A stretch of 64,000 nucleotides of DNA. It comes from Dichomitus squalens LYAD-421 SS1. Lineage: Eukaryota > Basidiomycota > Agaricomycetes > Polyporales > Polyporaceae. Shown piece by piece: positions 1-10,000 of this stretch. The DNA lies in NCBI RefSeq assembly GCF_000275845.1, contig NW_006766892.1:326666-390665 (forward strand), read 5' to 3'. A model generated the notes under the pieces. The model did no database searches. It was not told the origin of the DNA and saw nothing but the letters and a program-made list of their open reading frames with translations. The stretch's first letter is position 1. Every line of letters begins with the position of its first letter. Made by a program: the position numbers and the translations under genes.

Positions 1-1115
1 AAGACCACACCTTGGGAGGGGGTGCGCAACGCAGAGGCTAGGAACCTGATGAAAGAGATGAAAGTCGGCGACAAAGTACGCTTGCTGCTGCGACGCCCCG
101 TCCCGTGAAGAGCATTCAGCCGAACTGATCTTCTGCGTTCGAATGCAAGGTCCTGTTCTATCACTCGAATTGCAAGAACCCTGGTGAGCATTGGATGACA
201 TCACGAGGCAACTCATGGGCCGCGGGCTAAGCTATTGGCAGGCATCGCGGCGTTTGCGGAGGTGCGTCCGAGGACAATTTGCTTCCGAACGTGATTCGAG
301 CCCTTTGTGCGTGTGCCCAGGTTACCAAAGAAGCGCACCCAGATTGTGAGTGGCTCCAAGATACCATCAACCACCATTCTGAGCAGCGAATCACCAAGAG
401 ATACGGCTTGGGATCCGTATGTCGTTTCAAACCTTGTTTGCGATCCGTCCCTTACATCCATTCCCAGCTCGCACCCTTACTATGACGCTGTATGACCCTA
501 TGTTATCTGTGCTTCGTGGTACTGAGCACCGTGATCCCAGAAAACCGACAAGGAGAACCCAAAGTGGTACATGGTCGAGGTGACTTTCGGGTCCCGTGCC
601 AAGCACTTCGTTCCATTGTCTCTGCTTAGGAACATCGCGTCCGAGCCCCCTGAAGAGGTGGCCTATATAGGTCAAGACGGCGCAAAAGCCATCAAAGGTC
701 CGTGACCAGAGTTCATCCACAGTACCGCCGAGTTGATTGGCATGTGTGCCTGGGAGCAGGCATGGCGCTAGTAACCCGCGGGAGACTCAGCGTGCAGAGG
801 GTCGAGGAAGACACTTGGGAAATCATCGAACAGCTGGCGGAGAGGGGCGGGTGGGAAGAGGCTGGTACTAGTAAACCAAAGACCAAGTCTCAACCGAAGG
901 GCAAGGCGAAGTCCAGTGGATCCAAACAGGCGCGTGGTCGGAAGAAGGCAATAGAGCACGAGAACGAGGAGAATGGAGGTAGCGAGTCGGACACAGAGCA
1001 ACTAGATGCGGGTGAAGCAGTAGATGAGAAGAAGCTGAGTCGCAGGAAGAGGAAAGCCCCAGAAGATGCAGACGAAGATTTCAAGCCAAGAAGATCTGCC
1101 CGTGCTCGGAGGTAG
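1..1115 (+). CDS. EVE-domain protein, THYN1-like (5' partial)
   Basis: The gene enters from outside the window. Frame 1 opens with TTPWEGVRNAEARN and KEMKVGDK, then after an intron (about 76-150) continues VLFYHSNCKNPG. Both are hallmarks of the EVE domain of thymocyte nuclear protein 1, a YTH/PUA-like fold thought to bind modified bases. Further exons give VTKEAHPD, TAWDPYV and the end of the domain (KWYMVEVTF near 560, then FVPLSLLRNI). The last exon (about 770-1115) adds a charged tail with Lys/Arg clusters ending KPRRSARARR, which looks like a nuclear localisation signal and is probably disordered. A nuclear role is inferred from this tail and from the animal homologue. The start codon lies left of the window, and exact intron ends between 190 and 760 are uncertain. 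Confidence 0.85.
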
Positions 1116-1297
1116 CGTTCTCCCCTATACCCCATGCCTAGTTTCATACCTTATTGTACATATTTTCTTGTCCTCCCCCTGTTCCTGCTCAATATGAACT
1201 AACATGCAGACTATGAACTTCATAGACATTTGTGTTGTACCTTACATCCGTCCAACCCTCGCAGATCTCTGCGAGAGACCCCATGCGCACATGCAGC

Positions 1298-2289
1298 CTA
1301 TTCGTTGCTTGGAGGAATGACCTTCTGCAGGAACGTCTGCAGCTCCGCTATCTCCTGCGGATCGGCAGAATGTCCGAGGTCGGGGTATGCGTGGAATTCG
1401 ATACCGCCCTCGAGAACCTTCTCAGGCTCGACCTTGGGGATGCCGATCTGCTGCAGAAACTGGAGCGACATAGTCGCCTTATCAAACCCCACAATTGGGT
1501 CGTCCTCACCATGTCCCCAGAACACGGGGAGCTTCTTCGCATGGTCAGACAACATCTTATATGCACGCACATCAGCTTCACCCGTCGACTGCGTCTCCCA
1601 CATGGCATCACTTACCGCCTTGACCTTGTTACGGAGCGGCAACCACCCACTGAGGACAGCAAGTCCGGCCAACCGCCTCTCATTAGTGAGGCCGGTGAGC
1701 AGCGTCATGCCCGCGCCCTGGGAGAAGCCTCCGAGCACGATCCGGTTGGCGGGGACGCCGGCGTCGACCTCGGCGGTGATGAGCTGGTTAAGCGAGTGTA
1801 CAGTCTGTAGCATGCCCGTCTCGTCCTCGCGGGCGTTGATGCTTCCAAACTCATAGATGTCGAACCTGTGCGCGATCGTGAGGATGCGGATGAAGCTAAA
1901 GTAGGTACTTGTTGACTCGACGGAGACCACATACCAGGAGGGCATGCGCATTCCGCCGTTCGCGGTGACGGGTTGTATGGGACTGTTGTGAATGGGCACT
2001 CGTAGGTGGCGGCAGCGAATAGGAAATGACGAGCGAGGCGACTCACGCGTGTGGCAAGACCCATTTGACGTGCTGTAGCTGCGGGTCCCGCGCGAGCATC
2101 TCTGCGACGGGCTGCCAACCGGCACCTGTGTCGCCTAATCCCTAGAGAGCAGTTCAGCGCATGTGCGAAACAACAGGGTGAGCAGTTGGCGACGGCTCAG
2201 GGGAAGCAACATACATGCACGAAGATAACGGTGGCAGAGTGTTTGACGCGCGGGGCGACGGTAAGGAACTTGAGAGCTTGGGAGGCCAT
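1298..2289 (-). CDS. Acyl-protein thioesterase / lysophospholipase (APT1-like)
   Basis: An alpha/beta hydrolase of the phospholipase/carboxylesterase family, which removes palmitate from proteins and hydrolyses lysophospholipids. The proposed start (MASQALKFLTV) leads to ATVIFVH, and after an intron to GLGDTGAGWQPVAEML, the oxyanion-hole strand. The nucleophile Ser lies in GFSQGAGMTLLTGL, the acid in GHGEDDPIVGFDKA and the catalytic His in DLGHSADPQE near the C-terminus. An intron with a GTATGT donor joins PSW to FDIYEFGS, restoring the family motif. Normally this motif reads GFSQGG, so GFSQGA is a small departure. The start is uncertain: the frame stays open upstream to an ATG at 2415 that would add a hydrophobic segment (SFAILVVVAVAGWLGPFF), making a membrane-anchored form. 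The gene is divergent from TRM10. Confidence 0.9.
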
Positions 2290-2577
2290 GCCCGTCACTG
2301 CTGCAGATGGGTTTGAGTATTCTGACAAGCGTAGCTTCTGTCTGATGAAGAAGGGCCCTAGCCAGCCTGCTACGGCGACGACGACGAGGATTGCAAACGA
2401 GCGGACAGAGAGCATTAATCGCCGTTCAGAGACGCTCTTGGTTCCCCGCGAGCGATGTCCCGGGCCGCTGCCTTGCCGGGAGACAAGCCGATGTATCTCT
2501 GCCAATATCGCGCATAACTCTCCCTCGCCGAGGCATCCTGTTCTACTCATAAGAGTCCATTTCTCACAGCATCCACC
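2290..2577. promoter_or_regulatory. Divergent promoter between APT-like gene and TRM10
   Basis: A 288-bp gap between the start codons of two divergently transcribed genes, so it should carry both promoters. I see no clear TATA box. On the minus strand it contains an open stretch that could be an N-terminal extension of the thioesterase (ATG at 2415), in which case the shared promoter would be only about 160 bp. Confidence 0.5.
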
Positions 2578-3997
2578 ATGCTCGGCGACCCTCCTGACAA
2601 CGGCCCTCCCTCTCCTCTTCCCGACAGAACAGAGACCGCCACCGCACCCGCATACCCTGCACCCGACTCAAAAGCAGAACCTACGTCTACCGCAGCCACA
2701 GAGACCGCAGCCCAAGCCAAAGAGCGGCTCTCCAAGAAAGCACAGAAAAAGCTCGCGAAGGCGGAACACATCGCCGAGCGCAAAAAAGAGCGGCGGGCGG
2801 CGGAGAAGGAGCGCAAGAAGGAAAAGCGGCGCGAGCACGCGCAGAAGCGCGACGCGGGCGAACTCGAGCCCGAAGAGCGAGAGCGCAAGAAGCAGAAGAC
2901 GGAGCAGGGGCCGCGGACGCCGTTTGGGGCGCGGGTCGTCGTGGACTTGGGATTCGACGACAGGATGACGGAAAATGTGAGTTCGGCCGGGAGTGATTCT
3001 GGACGAGATGAGGGTACGCGTACTGAAGGGAGCGCGGGGCTGCAGGAGATCAAGTCGCTCACTGGGCAGCTTGCGTACACGTACAGCGTGAACAAGAAGG
3101 CGGTCCATCCGTTCTCTTCCCTGCTTTTCACGGGAATAGACGGGAGGACGAAGGCACGCATGGACGGGATGAGCGACGCTGCATATAAACGGTGGGTTGG
3201 GGCTGAATGGTGGGAGGAAAGCTACGAGCGGTTGTGGGAGGGGAAGTCGAACTCAGGGGAAGGCACGCAGGAGGACAAGGAAGATGAGGCGACAGAGGCG
3301 GGAGGTACGGAAGGGAAGAAGGGGCAGAAGAAACGGCCAAGGAAACAGGAACCAAGCAGAGCGGAGAAGGCCACCGTGGTCTATCTTACCGCCGACTCAG
3401 AGGAAGAATTGACGGAATTGAAGGAGGGCGAGACATACATAATTGGCGGCATCGTGGATCATAACCGGTATAAGGTGAGTGTGTCTCCTGCATGGGGGCA
3501 GATTGGCATATACACCATACACAACGTATCTGGTCTCCAGGAATATATTTCATATCACATGTATCGTCCACAGCTTCATCTACTGACTGCAACCCCTTGG
3601 CTACCAGAACCTATGCCTCGAAAAATCACAAACACAAGGCATCCGTTCTGCGCGACTACCTATTGGTACATACCTCGCGGAGTTGCGGACGCGCAAGGTC
3701 CTGACTGTGAATCAGACGTTCGAGATCCTCGTCAAATGGGTGGAGACGCGCAACTGGGAGCAAGCCCTATATTCCGTAATACCAAAACGCAAGTTCAAGA
3801 CGGAGGGTCGTAAGAGAGGCGGTGGCGGGGCGAGTTCGAAGGACGGCGACAGTGTAGCTGAAGAGGAGGCCAAGGAGGGTGGCGGGCTCCGTGGTGGAGA
3901 CGGGGATCTTCAGGTGGTCGATGTCGCAGACTTGGAGGATGAGGCAGAGCACGAACCAGGGGAGCCCCTGGGCGGAACTGTCCTGATGGAATCATAG
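2578..3997 (+). CDS. TRM10: tRNA (guanine(9)-N1)-methyltransferase Trm10
   Basis: A SPOUT methyltransferase that makes m1G at position 9 of tRNAs using S-adenosylmethionine. The N-terminus is a basic Lys/Arg/Glu-rich tail (SKKAQKKLAKAEHIAERKK), as in Trm10. The catalytic domain begins VVVDLGFDDRMTE and, after a 69-bp intron (2977-3045), continues EIKSLTGQLAYTYSVNKKA and HPFSSLLFTGIDG. The cofactor-binding knot follows: VVYLTADSEEELTEL, YIIGGIVDHNRYK, then after an intron of about 132 bp NLCLEKSQTQGIRSARLPIG and RKVLTVNQTFEILVKW. These are the most conserved Trm10 blocks, including the Asp in GIVDHNR. The C-terminal tail is acidic and Gly-rich. Between the conserved blocks sits a lysine/glutamate-rich insert at about 3240-3360. 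The stop falls 30 bp from the 3' end of the convergent neighbour. Confidence 0.95.
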
Positions 3998-4029
3998 TGG
4001 TTTGGGGGCTATCGGACGAGAGAAGGCTA

Positions 4030-5488
4030 TTAATGTTCCAGTGCTTCCTTCAAACTGGTCTCTGCAGAGCCTCGCTCCAGAGGTTGTGGCTGGTTGGGAG
4101 CCGGCTTCCATCCGATCTAGCGGGCGGAGGTGAATGAGTTACACTGAGTATTGAATTCATGTAACATACCACATAGATAACCTGGAACGTTGCAGGAACA
4201 GTCCCATCTTCATGACCATGAAGTTCTGCCGGCTCGCGTCAGCTACTGGTACCAACTCGAATCATGAGCAGTTCATGCCTTTGTATATCGCTGAGGCGGC
4301 TGTCAGAGTATCGCGGTGAATGTAATGCCGGCTGGGCAAGGCTGCGTTAGACTGTTCCCTCTCCGAGTTTGTATATGAACAAGACCCACCGTCCGACAAC
4401 GGCATTGCTTTCTCCCATGTCCTGGAGATCTTCTAGAAGCTCCCACATAGAGGGGTATGCCACCTTCACCTCGTCGACGTCAACCGTCAGGAGAGTGAAT
4501 CCTGCACGTCCGAGGAGGTTGGACATGTCTCGTGAGTCTAAAAAGGGGATTACTTCATGTCAGGCTATCGCACCAAAGCCAGAAAGCCCTCACCTGTCAT
4601 CGGAGAAACATGCGGAGAGATACCTCCCTCGCGCTCGACTTCTGCAAGCTGTAATGATGTCCTGAGCTCGAAGAGGGTATCCCCTCCAAACAATGCTCCG
4701 AGAAAGACACCGTCGGGTTTTAGTGCCTCCTTGATTTGGACGAGAACACCTGCAAACGGCGTCAGTGAAGGTAAAACGCGTATGTCGATGTACAGACCCG
4801 GTAAGTCATTGACCCAGTGCAAACTGAGGCACGAAACAATAGCTTCTTGCGAGTCCCGTGGGACCACCTGAAGTAAGTTCTCTTCGTCGGCATGTATCCT
4901 CTCCACCTGAACTATCGGAGATATTATGTCATGACTGAACCCAAATACCCAAGAATACGAGCCTACCATCGAATTCTTCATCAGAGTCTCTATGAAGCAG
5001 CTTCTCTGGATGTACAGCCTAGGTAATCCAACGTGCATTCGATTCCAACGCGCTGGCGCATGACTTACCACTCGAGTCGAGCATCAACACTTTCTGGGTG
5101 ATTTCGGAGTCTAGCAGCTTGGAGAAATGGCCTGGACCGGACCCTAAGTCCAGAATTCTATTGAATTTGCGTTTGATATCCTGTGGCATGCCTTCAAACC
5201 GCTGTTCTGTTCCGGATGGCATTGAACGTGTCGCACCTGCATGCGCTCAACGAGTCTATCCGCGACCTCGTCACGGACATAGTCTACAGTCCTGCTGCGC
5301 TCGCCCCCGTCGCGCACAGCGGACCTGTCCTTCTGCATCCGCTTAGCATTTCGATCGAATACTTGGAAAGGGCCGACGGAGTTAGGATTTATGGCAGACG
5401 AAGGAGATACGGAGGCGAGGGTACGTGTCCGCACGAGCTTCGACGCGAGAGGTAAATATGCAAGCTGGCAGCGTGCGATACGGAACAT
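4030..5488 (-). CDS. NDUFAF5-like methyltransferase, complex I assembly factor
   Basis: A class I S-adenosylmethionine-dependent methyltransferase-fold protein of the NDUFAF5 family, which in animals hydroxylates an arginine of NDUFS7 during mitochondrial complex I assembly. The chosen start gives [20 protein letters not shown], a plausible mitochondrial presequence. It continues [17 protein letters not shown], then [16 protein letters not shown] (SAM-binding motif I), [32 protein letters not shown] and [20 protein letters not shown]. The last exons read VPATFQVIY and, after an intron in the region 4131-4180, [12 protein letters not shown] up to the stop at 4030-4032. These C-terminal blocks match the family closely. 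The mitochondrial location is inferred from the presequence. The left arm of the inverted-repeat element begins 148 bp upstream of this start. Confidence 0.9.
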
Positions 5489-5635
5489 TGTGTATGGTCC
5501 TGAAATCGCGGCAACGCCTGTATATATGGTTGAGCGCAGGGTTTTACTTGTAGAGCAGAGCTGCGAAGTCCTGATCCGAGAGACTGACACTATGGAGGCA
5601 CGGACTCGGAGGCGGCGAATGACGTCGAGATCATA

Positions 5636-5853
5636 CAGCGGTTTTCAATTGACTTGTCGTTTGAGCGCCGACGCGAGCGCGCCGCCACACCTGCGTCCGA
5701 CCCCCACTGATGCCTCCCTTGGAAACCTTCGACCGACAATATCTCCTCTTCCCCTCCACAAAACCACTCACTTCTTTCATTTTATCACGCCTGGAGCATA
5801 TCCGCACACGTTGATGTCAGTTGTGTTGCTGGATGTGTCACCCATATCGCGCC
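5636..5853 (+). repeat. Left terminal inverted repeat
   Basis: 218-bp arm starting CAGCGGTTTTCAATTG and ending at the shared block CCCATATCGCGCC. It pairs with 6704-6924 in reverse orientation. Similarity fades beyond about 5853. Confidence 0.88.
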
Positions 5854-6703
5854 AACCCCGTATTACATCCCGTGCACTCGCCTCTCGATTCAGACTCCGT
5901 TACACATTAAACAGCGCGGTGTACTCCTCCGGAAACCATTAGAAAGGGTCAATTCGAGTGCTATTGAGGGAATTATGCAAGAGGTTTGTGAGTCTTGTAG
6001 TGATAACGTTGTGCATGGGGGCGGCTGGGAGGTAGCGTCTAGTGCGACATCGGGGTTTCTCTTTGGGCGATAGCACACAGTGTTGCTTGTGAGTAATATA
6101 TACTATATGGAAGTTCTGGTGATCTTGCGGGGTATCTGGGAACATGTGTCATCACTGCAGGACTGCTGGAGGGGACAGGAAGGGTCGCCGGGCGAATCAT
6201 ATGGTACTAAACTACACACGACTGCCATTGATGACATATGTGATTGAAAACGTACATAGGCATATAAAACAGATATACAACATGTTTGAAAGCCTAAGGA
6301 TGGTGGTTTGACGGCATTCGGGGGGATAGCATGCCTGACACGTGCATGTACTCTGCATGGAAGACAGGAAATGTACGGCTCAAACACTTACTGCACTCTG
6401 CATACTCTGTAAAATCCACCAATGACTCCCTTTGCATCTCCTAAGCTTCGCCGTGTAGTACGAGGAACAATGTGCATGGCGGACAGGAGAGATTGTTGCA
6501 GGAGTTATCGTGAAATGGAGGCTGGATGTTCTACGCGCCATATCCCATCATAAGAGCAGTACCATGCCCTGCAGAACACGTTTCCAAACTAGACATTGAA
6601 GAATTGACGTCGATATGTTGCACTGTTGAGGAGGTTTCGCCGTCCAACGTTCCAAAGGGGGCGCGTAGAGGAGGTCCCAGTGAGCGAGACACGAGTCGGG
6701 ACT

Positions 6704-6924
6704 GGCGCGATATGGGAGGCACATCCAGCAACACAACTGACATCAACGTGTGCGGATATGCTCCAGGCGTGATAAAATGAAAGAAGCGAGTGGTTTTGTG
6801 GAGGGGAAGAGGAGATATTGTCGGTCGAAGAAGGTTTCCAAGGGAGGCATCAGTGGGGGTCGGACGCAGGTGTGGCGGCGCGCTCGCGTCGGCGCTCAAA
6901 CGACAAGTCAATTGAAAACCGCTG
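6704..6924 (-). repeat. Right terminal inverted repeat
   Basis: 221-bp arm, reverse complement of 5636-5853, with a 3-base insertion (CTT after GGAAACCTT read on the minus strand). It ends CAATTGAAAACCGCTG followed by TA. Confidence 0.88.
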
Positions 6925-7088
6925 TAGTCCTCAGACGCCCATCGTCCTGGACGCGACGCGTCGCGATCGCTTAGTCAGCGAGTCCTTCTTCGGGTCGAGT
7001 TCCTTTCCTCACCACCACCACCGTCGTTCCCGACGACGAGGCCCTTACTCTGCTTCACCTTTTCACTTGTCATCCCACGGTCTAGATC

Positions 7089-10000
7089 ATGAACAATGGC
7101 GGAGACGGTCAGATCCCCCGGCAATATTCTCTCAATGAACTTGTTCTCTCCGCGGCCAACGGCGCCATGAGCCCCGAAGACGAGTTCGCCAAACGAAGGC
7201 AGCGCATCGAGGCGATTAAGGAAAGGCTGCGGAGCGCCGAAGAGCAAGTGGAAATTGAATATATGCAGTATCTTGAGAAGAAGGAGAAGCTGCAAGCGGA
7301 GGTACTGCGAGGGCAACTAGCAGCGTAAGTTATCCAATATTCCTCCGTCGAAATCGAAGTGTGCGCTGGACGTACGTGCCCTTCTAGTCAGAGGTTGCAG
7401 GAATTGGAAGGGACTGTGCCAGTCCAAACAAAGTGAGCGTTGCGCGTCCGAACGTGTTTCATCGTAGTGACCTTGGCCTAGTACGATTCTCCCCGTGGCG
7501 GGCCCGTCTACCGCTTGGCAGTCTCTCCCCACATATCAAGTTGCCCCTCAATCTGTACAACAATACACCGAGCTACCTTCTACCGCAAGGATAGTCGAGG
7601 TGCCCTCCCCCCAGATTTCGCCACAGGTGCGTACTCGTCCTTTCCCTGCGGTAGAGAATCTCAAGAACGTCTTCTTACAGGTCCATCCACACGCGCCCGT
7701 CGCGTCATCGTCACGTAGCGATACCATTCCTGCTCCAACATATTCCCAAACGCACAAGCCTTCCCTTCATCTTCCTCCGCCGAGTTTTGCTGCATCGTCT
7801 CAGCCCGCCCCCGTCTCCCAGCCTGTTACGGATTGGACAGCGTATGGTGCCGACCCTAAGGTCATGAACCAGCAACCACTTGGTCCGCATCTTCAAAGGT
7901 CTTCATACCGGCCTGTTCAATGGCCAGCATCCAACGCTTCATATTACCAATCGCAGACCTACAACTATGCGAGCCAGCGACCATCTTCCGCTCCGCTTGT
8001 ACCTCCCGTGCCCCACTCCTCACAATACAAAGGTACTTGCGATTACTGTCACTAGGGCAATAAGTGTATACTGATATGCCTGCTGCTACTAGTCACGCAG
8101 AGCTCGAGTAGTGTGCCGCAGGCCGGGCATGTTGCTCCTAGTGGAATGCATTCTGTCGGAAGTTCGGCCACCCCGGCGGCTCGCACATCGACACAGGCGA
8201 TAGTAGACGGTGCCAGTCACGCGAGGCAAGCGCACAACTCTGATGTCAGCCACACAGACCAAACTTCTCCATCGGAATCCGCGCAGCATTATCCTACCCT
8301 GCCCTCAAGTATCCCCCCGCACCATCAACGGATGTTGTTCGAGTATCTCGAGGTACGTTCTTCCCATGCCCGTAATATACGACGGTGTTGAGCTGACGCT
8401 CGCATGAAGCGACTCGATGATCCCATTAAGCGAGCGATCATGGTGCTAGTGTTGATGATGGCGGAACGAAGAGAGAAAGGGAGGCAGAAAACGGCAGAGG
8501 AGAGAGTATTGGAGGCGAGGGTCGGCCCAGCGATCATCCGAAGCGCTCAAACAATCGCAGACGCGTGGAAAGTGAGTAGGATTGATGCTACCCGCTGCAA
8601 CATCAGCTAACAGCCCAAGCAGATGCATGACGCCTCCCAAATCCAGCGTCTGTTTAGTGATTACATCCAATGGCTGAACAGTCGTAGGCAGGCTCGTAGT
8701 GAGTGCAATTCATGGTCTGTCACTTCTCACTCTCATCATCATCGTTTCAAGAAGCAGCTGCAGGCGAAGCCGCAAACGTCGAGCAATCTCAGCCCAGTCA
8801 ATTTGTACAGCTGGATCCTGCAATGTCGGCTAGTTCTAGGGCTGGGGTTCCACCAGCTCCATCAACTGGTGCCCGTGCTCAGCAAGCATCTGTGCCCCTT
8901 CCCGCGGTGGCTGAGCCATCTCCATTTACATCCTCGTCTACGCACACGAATGCTACTCCTGCTTCTACCAGCACCCTTCGCCCGACCTCCGAGCCGTCTA
9001 TGGCAACAACATCACGTATTGTACCAGCTGATCGGCTCAGACCCTTCCCATGGTACAGATCTCGCGATCCTAACGCCCCCGTCCCGTTCTCGGACGACAA
9101 TGGCCAGGTCTACTGGCTGCCCCCCCATGCTGTGCCACAATCCAAGCCCCCAGTCCCAGGCCCCTCCACACTGCCCATTCCAAAAATTCTTCCTCGAACA
9201 ACAGCATTCCCACAGCGAAGACCCGCCTCCGAGGCGAGGCAGTCGGCGCTTTGGACGCCGGAGAAGGCGGACAAGAGCAGGCTCGCGCAGGACATCATGC
9301 GCTCGCTCGGGCGTCCAAAGGGTGCGTTCGGCGCGCCTCTCGTTGATTCGCATTCTTCTTTTATTCCTTGGTTTGAGGTAGTTGACTCTTCCTCAGAGAC
9401 CCCGAGCACTACCTCGACGGGCAAACGGAGAGCGTCCCTCACGCCGTCTGCGTCGCCAACGACGATCGCAAAACGGCCACGACTTGAGTCGGAGGTGGAG
9501 ACGAGGCTACCGATCGTGCCCGCTTCTGACGTCCAGCCCGACGCTACCATCGAGGTCGTTGCGCCAGCTTCCGAGCAGGGTGCCGAGTCGCCAGTCGCTG
9601 TTGCTGTCGTCGAGCCAATACCTCCCGATCCTGCGCCGCCACAAGCCGATGAACCTATGGAACGCGATGTGGAGGCTGCTGAAAAAGCAGTCTCCGATAT
9701 TCCTGAGGCAGGGCGCGCCCAGAGTATCCCATCATCCGATGGTGCCCTCGATCTCGTTCAAGATATGTTGGTGGCGCCGCCGGACACCGACCCTGCAGCT
9801 CCTCCTTCCTCGGACCCCTATCGGGGCTTGCCCTACTCTCCAGATGAAGTTGTGGGTCCCGTCGAACCCCTGGGTGGGCTCGGAGCCCAAGAGCTCCATA
9901 ACCTCCCAAGCACTGCTGCCCCGTCCGCGGCCCCTTCGTCCTCGCATCCTTCGTCCGTAGACGGATCAAGAGCAACCCCGCCGCCACGGTCCTCATCACC

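Larger units (their letters stand above)
5636..6924. mobile_element. Non-coding element with long terminal inverted repeats, TA target (Tc1/mariner-like MITE)
   Basis: Left arm 5636-5853 (218 bp) and right arm 6704-6924 (221 bp) are near-identical inverted copies. They differ by one 3-base indel and a few substitutions. The outer ends read CAGCGGTTTTCAATTG and its complement, and each is flanked by TA (5634-5635 and 6925-6926). That is the target-site pattern of Tc1/mariner transposons. The roughly 850-bp middle has only short unrelated open frames and no transposase motif that I recognise, so the element is probably non-autonomous and mobilised in trans. It lies between two divergent genes (starts at 5488 and 7089) and must separate or modify their promoters. 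The mirrored open frames in the two arms are a by-product of the repeat, not conserved proteins. Confidence 0.85.

Noticed and set aside
5645..6911. Two similar open frames sharing SADASAPPHLRPTPTDASLG, as if a conserved protein were present twice
   Set aside because: They are the two arms of one inverted repeat. Similarity is at DNA level across the whole arm and the frames lack start context, splice structure and domains.
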